A DNA stretch of 64,000 bases from Cytophagaceae bacterium ABcell3 (GCA_030913385.1 CP133159.1:5033501-5097500), one strand, 5' to 3'; positions 15,777 to 24,408 are shown, counted from the first letter of the stretch. The notes: generated by a model from the letters alone, not told the origin. Numbers and translations are program-made.

Positions 15777-15868
15777 AATTAAATACGCCGTCAGGTCTAT
15801 TGACGCTGACGGGTACTAATTACCTTTACACATACCGACTTCGCAATAAGCTATACTCTTGGAGTTCT
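15777..15868 (+). repeat. Direct repeat with conserved-loop hairpin, copy 2
   Basis: The same loop GTCTATTGACG is flanked by CGTCAG / CTGACG, whereas copy 1 has CATTAG / CTGATG. The pairing is kept by compensating changes. Downstream CCTTTA, GACTT, GCA and TGGAG match copy 1 at the same spacing. The stretch from 15548 to 15910 has no gene. Confidence 0.6.
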
Positions 15869-15920
15869 TTTAGAGGACAGAGTAATTAAATAAAACCTAT
15901 TTAACTTTGGGCATAAAAAA

Positions 15921-15943
15921 AGCCTTCTGTAAAACAGAAGGCT
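15921..15943 (-). terminator. Terminator of the leftmost tRNA-Asn-derived unit
   Basis: A perfect 10-bp stem AGCCTTCTGT / ACAGAAGGCT flanked by A7 and T6. The same hairpin, with small changes, follows each tRNA-derived unit of the array. Confidence 0.75.
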
Positions 15944-15949
15944 TTTTTG

Positions 15950-16010
15950 CTCCCCCTCTTGGGCTCAAACCAACCCCGATAGCCATCGGGGCATGATTAA
16001 CAGTCATGTG
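15950..16010 (-). pseudogene. 3' part of a tRNA-Asn gene with palindromic insertion (unit A)
   Basis: On the minus strand this fragment has the anticodon arm CATGA-CTGTTAA-TCATG (anticodon GTT), then an 18-base hairpin (15974-15991) in place of the variable loop, then the T arm and 3' acceptor strand. Homology to the intact tRNA begins exactly at the start of the anticodon stem. The D arm and 5' acceptor strand are missing, and the GIY-YIG gene stands upstream instead. The palindrome here has one changed base (GATAGCCATC). Confidence 0.75.
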
Positions 16011-16037
16011 AGCACAAAACTATAAATACCTCATATT

Positions 16038-16319
16038 TCAACGGTACTTTTCCAGCAATTTGGCAACCATATCAGGATACTTGGTCAGGTTTTCTATATA
16101 TCGACGACTTTTCATTTCTTTAATATGACGCTCTACCCTCATCGCCTGCTTTATGGTTTGACATTCGATGGAAAAGTACAAAACCCAAGGCTGACCACTA
16201 CGAGTCAAATAGGTGCTTTCAGGGCAATTGTGCTGCTGCAATCTCTTTTTTAGATCTGAGGTCTGGCCTATATAAAACCTTTGGCTTTTCTGGGAAAGTA
16301 TGATGTACACAAAATACAC
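16038..16319 (-). CDS. Small GIY-YIG nuclease-domain protein
   Basis: 93 residues forming one GIY-YIG domain: V-Y-I-I at 4-7, F-Y-I-G-Q-T at 15-20, the catalytic-type Arg in K-K-R-L near 26 and the conserved Glu in V-E-R-H-I-K near 63. It belongs to the UPF0213/YhbQ-like group of stand-alone GIY-YIG proteins, which are very common and often multicopy in Bacteroidota. It lies between tRNA-Asn-derived units A and B on the same strand, where the 5' half of unit A should be. This position suggests a mobile or homing role at the tRNA gene, which is not demonstrated. Confidence 0.85.
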   Translation of the reverse strand: MYFVYIILSQKSQRFYIGQTSDLKKRLQQHNCPESTYLTRSGQPWVLYFSIECQTIKQAMRVERHIKEMKSRRYIENLTKYPDMVAKLLEKYR

Positions 16320-16383
16320 AACAAAAAAATCTAACCCTTAAAAATATCAGAACAATACTATCTATTTAAGTTTAGGCAAAAAA

Positions 16384-16406
16384 AACCTCTGTAAAACAGA
16401 AGGCTT
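16384..16406 (-). terminator. Weakened terminator after tRNA-derived unit B
   Basis: Homologous to the hairpin at 15921-15943, but the left arm has lost a base (CCTCTGT against ACAGAAGG), leaving a shorter stem. T6 follows. Confidence 0.5.
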
Positions 16407-16416
16407 TTTTCTAATG

Positions 16417-16502
16417 CTCCCCCTCTTGGGCTCGAACCAACCCCGATAGCTATCGGGGCATGATTAACAGTCATGTGCCCTAACAAACTGAGCTAAGAAG
16501 GA
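16417..16502 (-). pseudogene. tRNA-Asn-like gene with palindromic variable region (unit B)
   Basis: Full-length tRNA-Asn derivative, 86 bases, anticodon GTT in an intact anticodon arm. The variable loop is replaced by the perfect palindrome CCCCGATAGCTATCGGGG (16441-16458). The D loop has lost the GG pair needed for tertiary contacts with the T loop. The acceptor stem still pairs using several G-U pairs. It is unlikely to be a normal tRNA. Confidence 0.7.
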
Positions 16503-16530
16503 GTATTAAATAAAAACTAAATCATAAAAA

Positions 16531-16553
16531 AGCCCTCTGTAGAACAGAAGGCT
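16531..16553 (-). terminator. Terminator after tRNA-derived unit C
   Basis: AGCCCTCTGT / ACAGAAGGCT with one mismatch in the stem, T6 downstream. Same hairpin as the other units. Confidence 0.6.
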
Positions 16554-16564
16554 TTTTTCTAATG

Positions 16565-16650
16565 CTCCCCCTCTTGGGCTCGAACCAACCCCGATAGCTA
16601 TCGGGGCATGATTAACAGTCATGCGCTCTAACCAACTGAGCTAAGGAGGG
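16565..16650 (-). pseudogene. tRNA-Asn-like gene with palindromic variable region (unit C)
   Basis: Matches the intact tRNA-Asn closely in acceptor, D and anticodon arms, but GGGGTCC between anticodon and T arms is replaced by CCCCGATAGCTATCGGGG (16589-16606). The T stem keeps four pairs and the first acceptor pair is C-A. The RNA would have a long class-II-like variable arm, which tRNA-Asn never has. It could be a pseudogene or a processed element-bearing tRNA. Confidence 0.7.
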
Positions 16651-16678
16651 ATATTAAATAAAAACTAAATCATAAAAA

Positions 16679-16702
16679 AGCCCTCTGTAAAACAGAAGGC
16701 TT
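16679..16702 (-). terminator. Terminator after the intact tRNA-Asn
   Basis: AGCCCTCTGT / ACAGAAGGCT hairpin with one mismatch and T7, directly downstream of the tRNA on the minus strand. Confidence 0.65.
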
Positions 16703-16712
16703 TTTTTAAATG

Positions 16713-16786
16713 CTCCCCCTCTTGGGCTCGAACCAAGGACCCCATGATTAACAGTCATGTGCTCTAACCAACTGAGCTAAGGAGGA
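16713..16786 (-). tRNA. tRNA-Asn (anticodon GTT)
   Basis: A 74-base cloverleaf: acceptor TCCTCCT with AGGGGGA (one G-U), D arm GCTC/GAGC with a GG-containing loop, anticodon arm CATGA-CTGTTAA-TCATG, five-base variable loop and T arm CTTGG-TTCGAGC-CCAAG. The discriminator is G and CCA is not encoded. It is the only fully intact member of the array and the first in transcription order. It reads AAC/AAU codons. Confidence 0.93.
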
Positions 16787-16898
16787 GTATCCCGTATTGA
16801 TGATGCAATATTACAGGTTTCTTTTTAATATCGCAAATCCCTTTCTAAAAAAATTAACTTTTTTTTCAAGGCGAATGTTTGCCCAAACGGAGTGAAAG

Positions 16899-17774
16899 CT
16901 ACAATATATTGAGCACCTGCTCTTTAATTTTCTCTAGCTCTTCCTTCATTTCAACCACACACTTTTGAATATTTGCATCATTAGCTTTGGAGCCAATGGT
17001 ATTTATTTCCCTTCCGATTTCCTGAGCTATAAAACCTAGCTTTTTACCACTGCCATCACTTTCCATTGTTTTAACAAAATAATCAAGATGGTTTTTAAGG
17101 CGGATTTTTTCCTCGGTAATATCTAACTTTTCAATATAATAGATCAGCTCCTGCTCAAAACGGTTCTTATCTATTTGCTCATTATTCAAATAATCATTCA
17201 TGTGCGTTTGAATACGCTCCCTTACATTTTCTATTCGCTTAGGGTCATGAGCAATTACTTGTTCAAGGAGCATGGCAATTTTTTCAATATAAGCACCAAA
17301 CTTTTCTTTAAGGCTTAATCCTTCATCAGCTCTATAGCTATTGCACTTGTCTATTGCTGCTCTAATAGTGTCTGTAATTTGCTTCCATTCTTCAGCATTG
17401 TCTTCTGCTTCTATATCTGTCTCTATTGCTTTAGGCATGCCTAGCGCCATTCTAAAAAGGTCGCTATTGCTTACCCCAAGCTCCTCTGCTGTTTCTTGGA
17501 GGTCTTTATAGTATTGCTTTACAATTGCACGGTTCACCGCCACCTTAGGCTTGGTGTCTTTCTTTTGCTGTATCTCAATATTTAGGGACACTTTTCCCCT
17601 TTCCAATAAATTCGCCAGCAAATTCCGAACCTCTATTTCCTTGTCTGCATACTCTTTTGGAAGGCGAAGATTGGTATCCAAAAACTTCGAGTTTAGAGAT
17701 TTAACCTCCACCACAATCAGCCTGTCTTCACTATCGCTACTCGCAGAGCCAAAGCCCGTCATTGATTTTATCAT
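16899..17774 (-). CDS. YicC-family endoribonuclease
   Basis: 291 residues with the family start M-I-K-S-M-T-G-F-G and V-E-V-K-S-L-N-S-K-F-L-D, a long helical middle, and the C-terminal block with G-K-K-L-G-F-I-A-Q-E-I-G-R-E-I-N-T-I-G-S-K. The last segment is the most conserved part of YicC/YloC proteins. E. coli YicC is reported to cut RNA and influence small-RNA turnover. Length is normal. In many genomes it precedes gmk; here gmk is not adjacent downstream, where the tRNA-Asn array lies instead. Confidence 0.9.
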   Translation of the reverse strand: MIKSMTGFGSASSDSEDRLIVVEVKSLNSKFLDTNLRLPKEYADKEIEVRNLLANLLERGKVSLNIEIQQKKDTKPKVAVNRAIVKQYYKDLQETAEELGVSNSDLFRMALGMPKAIETDIEAEDNAEEWKQITDTIRAAIDKCNSYRADEGLSLKEKFGAYIEKIAMLLEQVIAHDPKRIENVRERIQTHMNDYLNNEQIDKNRFEQELIYYIEKLDITEEKIRLKNHLDYFVKTMESDGSGKKLGFIAQEIGREINTIGSKANDANIQKCVVEMKEELEKIKEQVLNIL

Positions 17775-17956
17775 AGAAAAAAATTAATTTTTATAACTTA
17801 CCTTACTTTATTAATTATTCTTTTGTTCCAAAAATACGGATGTTTTGTTAAATCGTGTTCTTAAAATCAATATACTTACTAAATTCAACACAACTAAAAT
17901 AACATAGACCCTGCTGGAAAATTCACAAATGCGCGTGACCACAAGGCATGCCTTAT

Positions 17957-17964
17957 TAAATTTG
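17957..17964 (+). promoter_or_regulatory. Possible -7 box of the glycosyltransferase gene
   Basis: TAAATTTG matches TAnnTTTG 22 bases before the ATG. No clear -33 TTTG was found at 19-20 bases upstream, so support is limited. Confidence 0.35.
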
Positions 17965-17986
17965 TGAGAGAATACATTTAAGTGCA

Positions 17987-18952
17987 ATGCCGAAATATTC
18001 ATTAATTATACCTGTCTACAATAGGCCTGAAGAAATAGAAGAGCTTCTTGAAAGCCTGACACATCAAATTTATAAAGACTTTGAAGTCATTGTGGTAGAA
18101 GATGGCTCATCAAGGCCTTCAGAAAATATTGTGCGGAGCTACTATGACAAACTGTCAATTAAGTACCTTACAAAGAAAAACTCTGGGCCAGGATTGAGCA
18201 GGAATTACGGGGCCGTACACGCACAAGGACTCTTTTTAATCTTTCTGGACTCTGATTGCGTTATACCCAAAGGGTACCTCCGTGCAGTAGATGAGTTTCT
18301 TACAGAAACGCCTGTAGACTGCTTTGGAGGCCCTGATATGGCTGATCCGGAATTTAATGTTATGCAGAAAGCCGTCAGCTATGCCATGACTTCATTTTTC
18401 ACCACCGGAGGGATTAGGGGCGGCAAAAAACGTATTGGCAAGTTTTTACCGCGTAGTTTTAATATGGGCTATAGCAGCAAAGTATTTGAAGCTACTTCAG
18501 GCTTTTCTTCCATACGTTATGGTGAAGATATTGACATGACCTTAAGAATCATAAAAAAAGGTTTTAAAACAGCATTAATTCCTGAGGCTTATGTTTACCA
18601 CAAAAGACGAACAGATTTAAGAAAGTTTTTCAACCAAGTTTACCAGTCAGGAAAAGCAAGGCTTGTTCTTTTCCAACTTCACCCAGAAAGTTTAAAGCCA
18701 GTCCATTTCCTACCTACCGCTTTCACCCTGGGGGCCGCGTTTCTTCTCATATTGTCCCTATTTTATCCTGTAGCACTTGCGCCTCTACTTTTCTACCTAA
18801 TGCTGGTTTTAATAGATGCCTCTATCAGAAACAGCAGCTTCTTTACTGGCCTTTTTTCGGTTGCGGCTTCTGTAACGCAACTTACAGGTTATGGAACAGG
18901 TTTTATTAGCGGATGCATTCAACTCATCAGTAAGAAAAAAAAGCCTGACTAA
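17987..18952 (+). CDS. Family 2 glycosyltransferase, membrane-anchored
   Basis: 321 residues with a GT-A domain: S-L-I-I-P-V-Y-N-R at the start, V-V-E-D-G-S-S near residue 38, D-S-D (metal-binding DxD type) near 89 and a G-E-D-I-D-M acceptor motif near 182. Two to three membrane segments fill residues 240-305. It transfers a sugar from a nucleotide donor onto an envelope glycan or lipid; donor and acceptor are unknown. Its end overlaps the terminator hairpin shared with the convergent glucosidase gene. Confidence 0.85.
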   Translation: MPKYSLIIPVYNRPEEIEELLESLTHQIYKDFEVIVVEDGSSRPSENIVRSYYDKLSIKYLTKKNSGPGLSRNYGAVHAQGLFLIFLDSDCVIPKGYLRAVDEFLTETPVDCFGGPDMADPEFNVMQKAVSYAMTSFFTTGGIRGGKKRIGKFLPRSFNMGYSSKVFEATSGFSSIRYGEDIDMTLRIIKKGFKTALIPEAYVYHKRRTDLRKFFNQVYQSGKARLVLFQLHPESLKPVHFLPTAFTLGAAFLLILSLFYPVALAPLLFYLMLVLIDASIRNSSFFTGLFSVAASVTQLTGYGTGFISGCIQLISKKKKPD

Positions 18953-18963
18953 GAGGCAGGCTT
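18941..18963. terminator. Bidirectional terminator between glycosyltransferase and glucosidase genes
   Basis: AAGCCTG / CAGGCTT with a 9-base loop. On the minus strand it is followed by T7, making a good terminator for the glucosidase gene. It lies partly inside the last codons of the glycosyltransferase. Confidence 0.7.
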
Positions 18964-21639
18964 TTACTCAAGTTCTATTTGTTCGGAAGGAGCATCCTCC
19001 CATACTTCCCGGTTGTTACAACAGTCGCTTATAAGGTCTGCCACCAAGCCTGTCCAGCCAGTCTGATGAGAAGCTCCAATTCCGGCACCAATATCACCAT
19101 GAAAATATTCATAGAATAAAACATGGTCATTAAACAGGGGATTGGTTTGCATAAGGGCATTACCGCCAAATACAGGTCTTTTACCTTTGGCATCTTTGCA
19201 AAAAATATTTATCAGCCTCCTGCTAATAGCGAAAGCTACTTCTTCCAGATTTAACTTCTTCCCAGACCCGGTAGGAAATTCTATTAAAAAATCATTTCCA
19301 TAGAACCTATAATACTCTTTTAGCGCTTCGATGATCATAAAATTGACAGGGAACCATACGGGGCCACGCCAATTAGAATTGCCACCAAAAAGCGTAGAGT
19401 CAGACTCGGAAGGCAAGTAACTAACGGACAATACCTCGCCATTTATATGAAACTGATAAGGGTGCTTCTTATGATATTTAGACAAGGCACGTATTCCAAA
19501 ATCAGAAAGGAACTCATCCTCATCCAACATTCTGGTAAGAACCTTGCGCAGCCTGGTCTCATTTACCAATGACAGAAGTCGTGTCTCTCCCTTTCCATGC
19601 TCATACCACGAAGAAATAAGCCGTGACAAATCAGGCCGGTTTTCAATAACCCACTCTAACCTCCGTTTAAAATCAGGAAGTTTTTCGAGCATTTCGGGGT
19701 TAATGGTCTGCACTGCATATAGGGGAATCAACCCGACCATAGAATGAATCTTCAACGGCATGCTTTTTCCATTAGGCAAGTGCAAAACGTCAAAATAAAA
19801 CTCTTCGTCCTCATCCCAAAGGCTAATTCCTTCACCACCTATATTGTTCATGGCACCGGCAATAAACAGAAAATGCTCAAAAAACTTAGAAGCGGCATCT
19901 TGATAGGATGGTCGCTCCAGGGCAAGTTCACATGAAATTCGAAGCATATTAAGGCAGTACATTCCCATCCAACTGGTAGCGTCCGCCTGCTCCATTTTTC
20001 CACCATGCGGCAACCCATGACTTCTATCAAACACCCCAATATTGTCCAAGCCTAGGAAACCTCCTTCAAAAATATTATTTCCAGTAGTATCTTTTTGATT
20101 TACCCACCATGTAAAGTTCATCAAAAGCTTATGGAAAACACGTTCCAGAAAATCAATATCTCCTTTACCCTTATTCTTTTCCTTGTCAATTTCATAAACC
20201 CTCCAAGTAGCCCAAGCATGCACAGGCGGGTTCACATCATTAAAATTCCATTCATAGGCCGGAATTTGACCGTTAGGATGGAGATAATATTCCCTAAGAA
20301 GAATTGTCAACTGCCTTTTGGCAAAATCTGGGTCTAAATGGGCCAGTGGAATACAGTGAAAAGCAAGATCCCAAGAGGCATACCAAGGGTATTCCCACTT
20401 ATCGGGCATAGAAATGATATTACTATTATTCAAATGAGACCAATTGGCATTCCGACCTTTCAACCTTTCACGTGGTGGTTTCATTTGCCCCGGATCGCCA
20501 TTAAGCCATTGCTGAATATTAAAGTAATAATACTGCTTGCTCCACATCATACCAGCAAAAGCTTGGCGTTGGATCATCTTCAGTTCATCGTCATAAATAT
20601 CTTTCTGAAGATCTTCGTAAAACTCATCGGTTTCCTTAACCCTCTCTTCAAAAATTTGGTCAAAATCAGCAAAAGGCTCCTCGTGAGGTTTACTGGACAA
20701 CCTAAGGCAAACCACTTCTTCCTGCCCTGGTTTAAGCTTGAACTTGTATGTGGCAGACGCTTTGGTGCCCTCCTTTTCAGGGTTAACAGCTTTCTTCTGC
20801 CCCGAAACTATATAATCATTTATACCATCTTTACAATATTTGCATTTATTCTGAACACCAAACAACCTTTTATAATTGGTCTCATTGTTACAAAAAAGCA
20901 AATCAGTTTTACGGTCAGTATAAAAATAGTAGTCCCCAGCAAGGTGGTGTTCTACATGAATACTCTGAGCACTGTTCGCCTTCATCCGGCTAACACCACA
21001 CTCATATCCCAAAGACCAAATATTCCGAAGCCATAGAGTAGGCAAAACGGTCAGCTCGGAAGTGTCCGGCCCTTGATTTTTTACCGTTATTTTAATTAAG
21101 ATATCGTGAGGGTCGGCCTTGGCATATTCTGTATGAACATCAAAAAAACGGTTTTTATTAAATACACCTGTATCATATATTTCATACTCCATTTCCTTCT
21201 TGCTCCTATGCCTGTTCACATTTTTAAGTGCAGCATAAGGAAATTCCGCTTGAGGGTAGCGGTAAAGCATTTTCATATAAGAATGAGTAGGCGAACTGTC
21301 CAGGTAATAGTAAATTTCTTTGACATCTTCACCATGATTGCCTTCAGGCCCAGCAAGCCCGAAAAGCCGTTCTTTCAGAATAGGGTCTTTCCCATTCCAC
21401 AAAGCCACTGCAAAACATACTAGAGATTTATGGTCTGATATGCCAGCTATTCCTTCTTCACCCCAGCGGTAGGCTTTACTTCTGGCCATGTCATGGGTAA
21501 TAAAATCCCAAGCCGAACTATTAGAACTATAATCTTCCCGTACAGTTCCCCATTGTCTTTCTGTCAAATAAGGCCCCCATATTTTCCAGGGATTATTTTC
21601 CTTACAATCTTTAAGTCTCTTAACTTCTTGAAGTGCCAT
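18964..21639 (-). CDS. GH63-like (MGH1-type) glucosidase
   Basis: 891 residues without a signal peptide, so probably cytoplasmic. The N-terminal third is a beta-sandwich, starting with G-P-Y-L-T-E-R-Q-W-G-T-V-R-E-D-Y. The C-terminal part is an (alpha/alpha)6 barrel with W-Y-A-S-W-D-L-A-F-H near residue 415 (likely acid Asp) and N-W-R-G-P-V-W near 755. Both are typical of bacterial GH63/MGH1-type glycosidases that act on alpha-glucosides such as mannosyl- or glucosylglycerate or other small glucosides. The exact substrate is unknown. No sugar transport genes are nearby. Confidence 0.82.
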   Translation of the reverse strand: MALQEVKRLKDCKENNPWKIWGPYLTERQWGTVREDYSSNSSAWDFITHDMARSKAYRWGEEGIAGISDHKSLVCFAVALWNGKDPILKERLFGLAGPEGNHGEDVKEIYYYLDSSPTHSYMKMLYRYPQAEFPYAALKNVNRHRSKKEMEYEIYDTGVFNKNRFFDVHTEYAKADPHDILIKITVKNQGPDTSELTVLPTLWLRNIWSLGYECGVSRMKANSAQSIHVEHHLAGDYYFYTDRKTDLLFCNNETNYKRLFGVQNKCKYCKDGINDYIVSGQKKAVNPEKEGTKASATYKFKLKPGQEEVVCLRLSSKPHEEPFADFDQIFEERVKETDEFYEDLQKDIYDDELKMIQRQAFAGMMWSKQYYYFNIQQWLNGDPGQMKPPRERLKGRNANWSHLNNSNIISMPDKWEYPWYASWDLAFHCIPLAHLDPDFAKRQLTILLREYYLHPNGQIPAYEWNFNDVNPPVHAWATWRVYEIDKEKNKGKGDIDFLERVFHKLLMNFTWWVNQKDTTGNNIFEGGFLGLDNIGVFDRSHGLPHGGKMEQADATSWMGMYCLNMLRISCELALERPSYQDAASKFFEHFLFIAGAMNNIGGEGISLWDEDEEFYFDVLHLPNGKSMPLKIHSMVGLIPLYAVQTINPEMLEKLPDFKRRLEWVIENRPDLSRLISSWYEHGKGETRLLSLVNETRLRKVLTRMLDEDEFLSDFGIRALSKYHKKHPYQFHINGEVLSVSYLPSESDSTLFGGNSNWRGPVWFPVNFMIIEALKEYYRFYGNDFLIEFPTGSGKKLNLEEVAFAISRRLINIFCKDAKGKRPVFGGNALMQTNPLFNDHVLFYEYFHGDIGAGIGASHQTGWTGLVADLISDCCNNREVWEDAPSEQIELE

Positions 21640-21714
21640 TTGCCTGAGGTTATAAAAAATACCATATTTTTTAAATAACCTTCAGGTGCAAAATAAGTTA
21701 AAGCACGTCTGACA

Positions 21715-24408
21715 TCAAGGAATGTCGGAAACCATAACCTGTTCTATTACACCATCATACTCTTTGTAAAAAATAATCCCCCTACCCAAAATGGGCGATC
21801 CACTTTGTAACCTACGGCTATTGATTGCCAGGTCATGTGTAAGGTTCTTTCCTGAAAGAGAGAATACGTACAGCCTGTTGTTTCCTTTGTCCATAACTAT
21901 CACAGCTTCTCTCGACGACCCAGCATTGATATATTCTACTTGCAAGCCATAGCCACTAAAGCCCTGAAGGTCTACCATCAGATCACCTTGCTGATCAAGA
22001 AAGTCTAACTGCGTACGTGTCTGCCTAAAAATTTTATAACCTTTTCCATTAAAATCAGGGCGGAGCTTGAAGGTAGACTCCGGCGACAAACGAACCAATT
22101 GCTTTCTCTTTTTAACCTTGCCGGTCATATCTATACTAAAAAACTCACCTTTGTCTGACAATATGTTGATTATGGTAGAATTAAAACTAGTGCCTTCATT
22201 AATATAAAATGGACTTTTTACGATAGCTTTTAAATCTACAGGAAATCCTGGATAAGGCTCAGACCTGCGGTTAGTCACATGAAGCTTGCCGTTTTCTGTA
22301 AGTACTACAATCATATCCTTACCTTTTATCCGAATATGCTTTACCGGACAGGCAAGGCGGTAGTCAAACTCAGCAGGGTCCCATGGAGCCAGAATTTTTC
22401 CTTTGCGGTCAATGAGCATTACGTTTCCGGAAATATCAGAAACAGAAATCCTATAATTCCCAGAGTTGTTGTAATCTAAGAGTGAAAGCGTATGCAACCT
22501 AATATCTTCAGGAGCTTTAACAGGAAAACCTTCTTTTAAATTAAGCTTTTGATCACAAGCAAAAACCTCCGTTCCGGCTATGAAAATAAAATCATCAATG
22601 CTATTTCCATCAAGATCAGCAGAAACCATCATTTTGACCTCTGGCAAGGAATCTATCCTATAGGTGTTTTTATTTTTTCTAAAATACAGTTTTCCAGTAC
22701 TGTCCTGCCAAGCGATTCCATTAGAAAAAGTAAACGGCCCTGCTAAAAGCCCCTCTTCAATTTTGAGCTCCTTTTCGGCAGAAACCAATGTTGGAGGCAG
22801 TTCTTCACTTTCTCCACTATTTAAATGCAAGGCCAAACTGGTAATATAGCTATCTCCTGCCCGGCTTAGCTGTACGGAAAGCAAATCGTTCTTTTTGAAC
22901 GAAGGGTCATTTTCCAACTTCGCCTTAACATGCTCTGCAGCATAATGCTTCATAAAGTTTTTAGATGCAGAAATATTCATGCTAAAAAACATATTAAAAC
23001 CAGACAAAGTTTCTTCGACCAGTTTATTGAACCTTATTGTTTTGCCCCAGACATTTTCATCATCTATATCAGAAATAAGCTTCTTAAGATTTTTAGCATT
23101 TTCCGCCAAAACGACAAAATCGCCACATATAGTGGCATAACAAGAGCCAAATCCCTTCATTGGATTCCCGAAAAGCAGGCTCGGGATTTCTGCACGCTCT
23201 AAAAGGAAAATCTTATGCCCTTTGAAAGTTTCGGGGTTAGAAACAGTATCACCGGCGAGTTTTCTCAGTTTTTTTAAATACGTGTCAGCTTCTTTAGCTT
23301 TCAAATAAACAACCCGTTCTGACTTAGATGGATTGGAAGGCTCCAAATAGGCAATTCCTGCCAGGTTGGCAAGGCCATGATATAGCCCTTCTAAATTATA
23401 ATTTAGACTAACAGAGTCCCAACGGGCAGTTTGATCGGCCTGATTTTTCACACTCCAGTGATCATACAATGCGTTCATAAACCGTCCGCCATCACTAAAC
23501 CCCCAAAAGTAGACCACTGCAGATTGGTTGGATACATAGTTGACAAAATCTGGAGATACAGGGCGTTGTTCATTAAATACATTCAAGAACTCGTTGCCGG
23601 CTACATCGGTAAATCCATTCATCAGAACCTCATCTTCCCGAAAAGTCATATCCAACACGGCAAATGCTGCCAAATCTTTCAACCCCTGAAAGGTCTCAGC
23701 CCCTTTATTATTAGCAAAAGAAGAAAAGTAGGAAGGCAGGGCATCATAGTTAACCAATACAGCGCCCGAGCTTGCATGTATGGCATGCCGCTCCGCCTTT
23801 TTTCTTATTTTACTAAAAGAAGAAGCCTCCCCTTTATACACACGTATAACATCTTCAAGCAAAGAAGGAGCGTCCCCTAAAACAATATAATCCCCTATTG
23901 TTACATATGCCACCGCAGGCTCTCCATCAGGGTCAATTACTTCAGAAAGGTAAACTCCCTTATACTTCCTTTTTTTAATCTTCAACCCACTGTTTTTTAT
24001 CATTCCAGGCAAGCCCTTCCGCTTACTTTTAGCGGGGACATACAAAAGGTAGCTGCATTGGTATCTCCCGTTAGGAAACATGGCGGCAGAAACTTTCTCA
24101 GATCCCCAAAGAGAACTTAAGTCTTGATCTGCAATCAATGAATCTAAACCTATAACCTTTTTCTTCAGCCCATCCAGAAGCATCACCTGATGAACATTTT
24201 CTAACGCTGGGGTCACTAAACTATCTTCCGCTTCGAATAAGATATTCTCATACACCAGTATGGCACTAGACGGAACCAAGGCATATAGTTTTTCTTCGGG
24301 CCCATCTGAGTCAGAAGGTAAAAATTTTATAAAAAAAACTACAACCGCTACAGCAAAGCCGACAAGTATATATTTTATTAATTTTTTAAAACTGGAGTCC
24401 TTTTCCAT
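21715..24408 (-). CDS. DUF3352-like membrane-anchored protein with C-terminal propeller-like domain
   Basis: 897 residues. One membrane segment near the N-terminus (about 12-26) anchors a large periplasmic part. Residues 40-550 resemble DUF3352 (L-V-P-S-S-A-I-L-V-Y-E start; repeated segments such as Y-V-T-I-G-D-Y-I-V-L-G-D). Residues 600-890 contain WD/PQQ-like beta repeats with Asp-rich turns (D-L-D-G-N-S-I-D-D-F, D-Y-N-N-S-G-N-Y), suggesting a VCBS/FG-GAP-like propeller. Function is unknown. The gene is 75 bases upstream of the glucosidase on the same strand and could be co-transcribed. Confidence 0.65.
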   Translation of the reverse strand: MEKDSSFKKLIKYILVGFAVAVVVFFIKFLPSDSDGPEEKLYALVPSSAILVYENILFEAEDSLVTPALENVHQVMLLDGLKKKVIGLDSLIADQDLSSLWGSEKVSAAMFPNGRYQCSYLLYVPAKSKRKGLPGMIKNSGLKIKKRKYKGVYLSEVIDPDGEPAVAYVTIGDYIVLGDAPSLLEDVIRVYKGEASSFSKIRKKAERHAIHASSGAVLVNYDALPSYFSSFANNKGAETFQGLKDLAAFAVLDMTFREDEVLMNGFTDVAGNEFLNVFNEQRPVSPDFVNYVSNQSAVVYFWGFSDGGRFMNALYDHWSVKNQADQTARWDSVSLNYNLEGLYHGLANLAGIAYLEPSNPSKSERVVYLKAKEADTYLKKLRKLAGDTVSNPETFKGHKIFLLERAEIPSLLFGNPMKGFGSCYATICGDFVVLAENAKNLKKLISDIDDENVWGKTIRFNKLVEETLSGFNMFFSMNISASKNFMKHYAAEHVKAKLENDPSFKKNDLLSVQLSRAGDSYITSLALHLNSGESEELPPTLVSAEKELKIEEGLLAGPFTFSNGIAWQDSTGKLYFRKNKNTYRIDSLPEVKMMVSADLDGNSIDDFIFIAGTEVFACDQKLNLKEGFPVKAPEDIRLHTLSLLDYNNSGNYRISVSDISGNVMLIDRKGKILAPWDPAEFDYRLACPVKHIRIKGKDMIVVLTENGKLHVTNRRSEPYPGFPVDLKAIVKSPFYINEGTSFNSTIINILSDKGEFFSIDMTGKVKKRKQLVRLSPESTFKLRPDFNGKGYKIFRQTRTQLDFLDQQGDLMVDLQGFSGYGLQVEYINAGSSREAVIVMDKGNNRLYVFSLSGKNLTHDLAINSRRLQSGSPILGRGIIFYKEYDGVIEQVMVSDIP

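Noticed and set aside
15910..16790. Regularly spaced repeats resembling a CRISPR array
   Set aside because: Units of about 146 bases are tRNA-Asn plus terminator sequences, not short repeats with unique spacers, and no cas gene is present.
20338..21036. Plus-strand ORF of 232 codons opposite the glucosidase gene
   Set aside because: Antisense shadow of a well-supported GH63-like gene, with no recognisable protein features.
23431..23880. Plus-strand ORF of 149 codons opposite the DUF3352-like gene
   Set aside because: Antisense shadow, no domain or signal.
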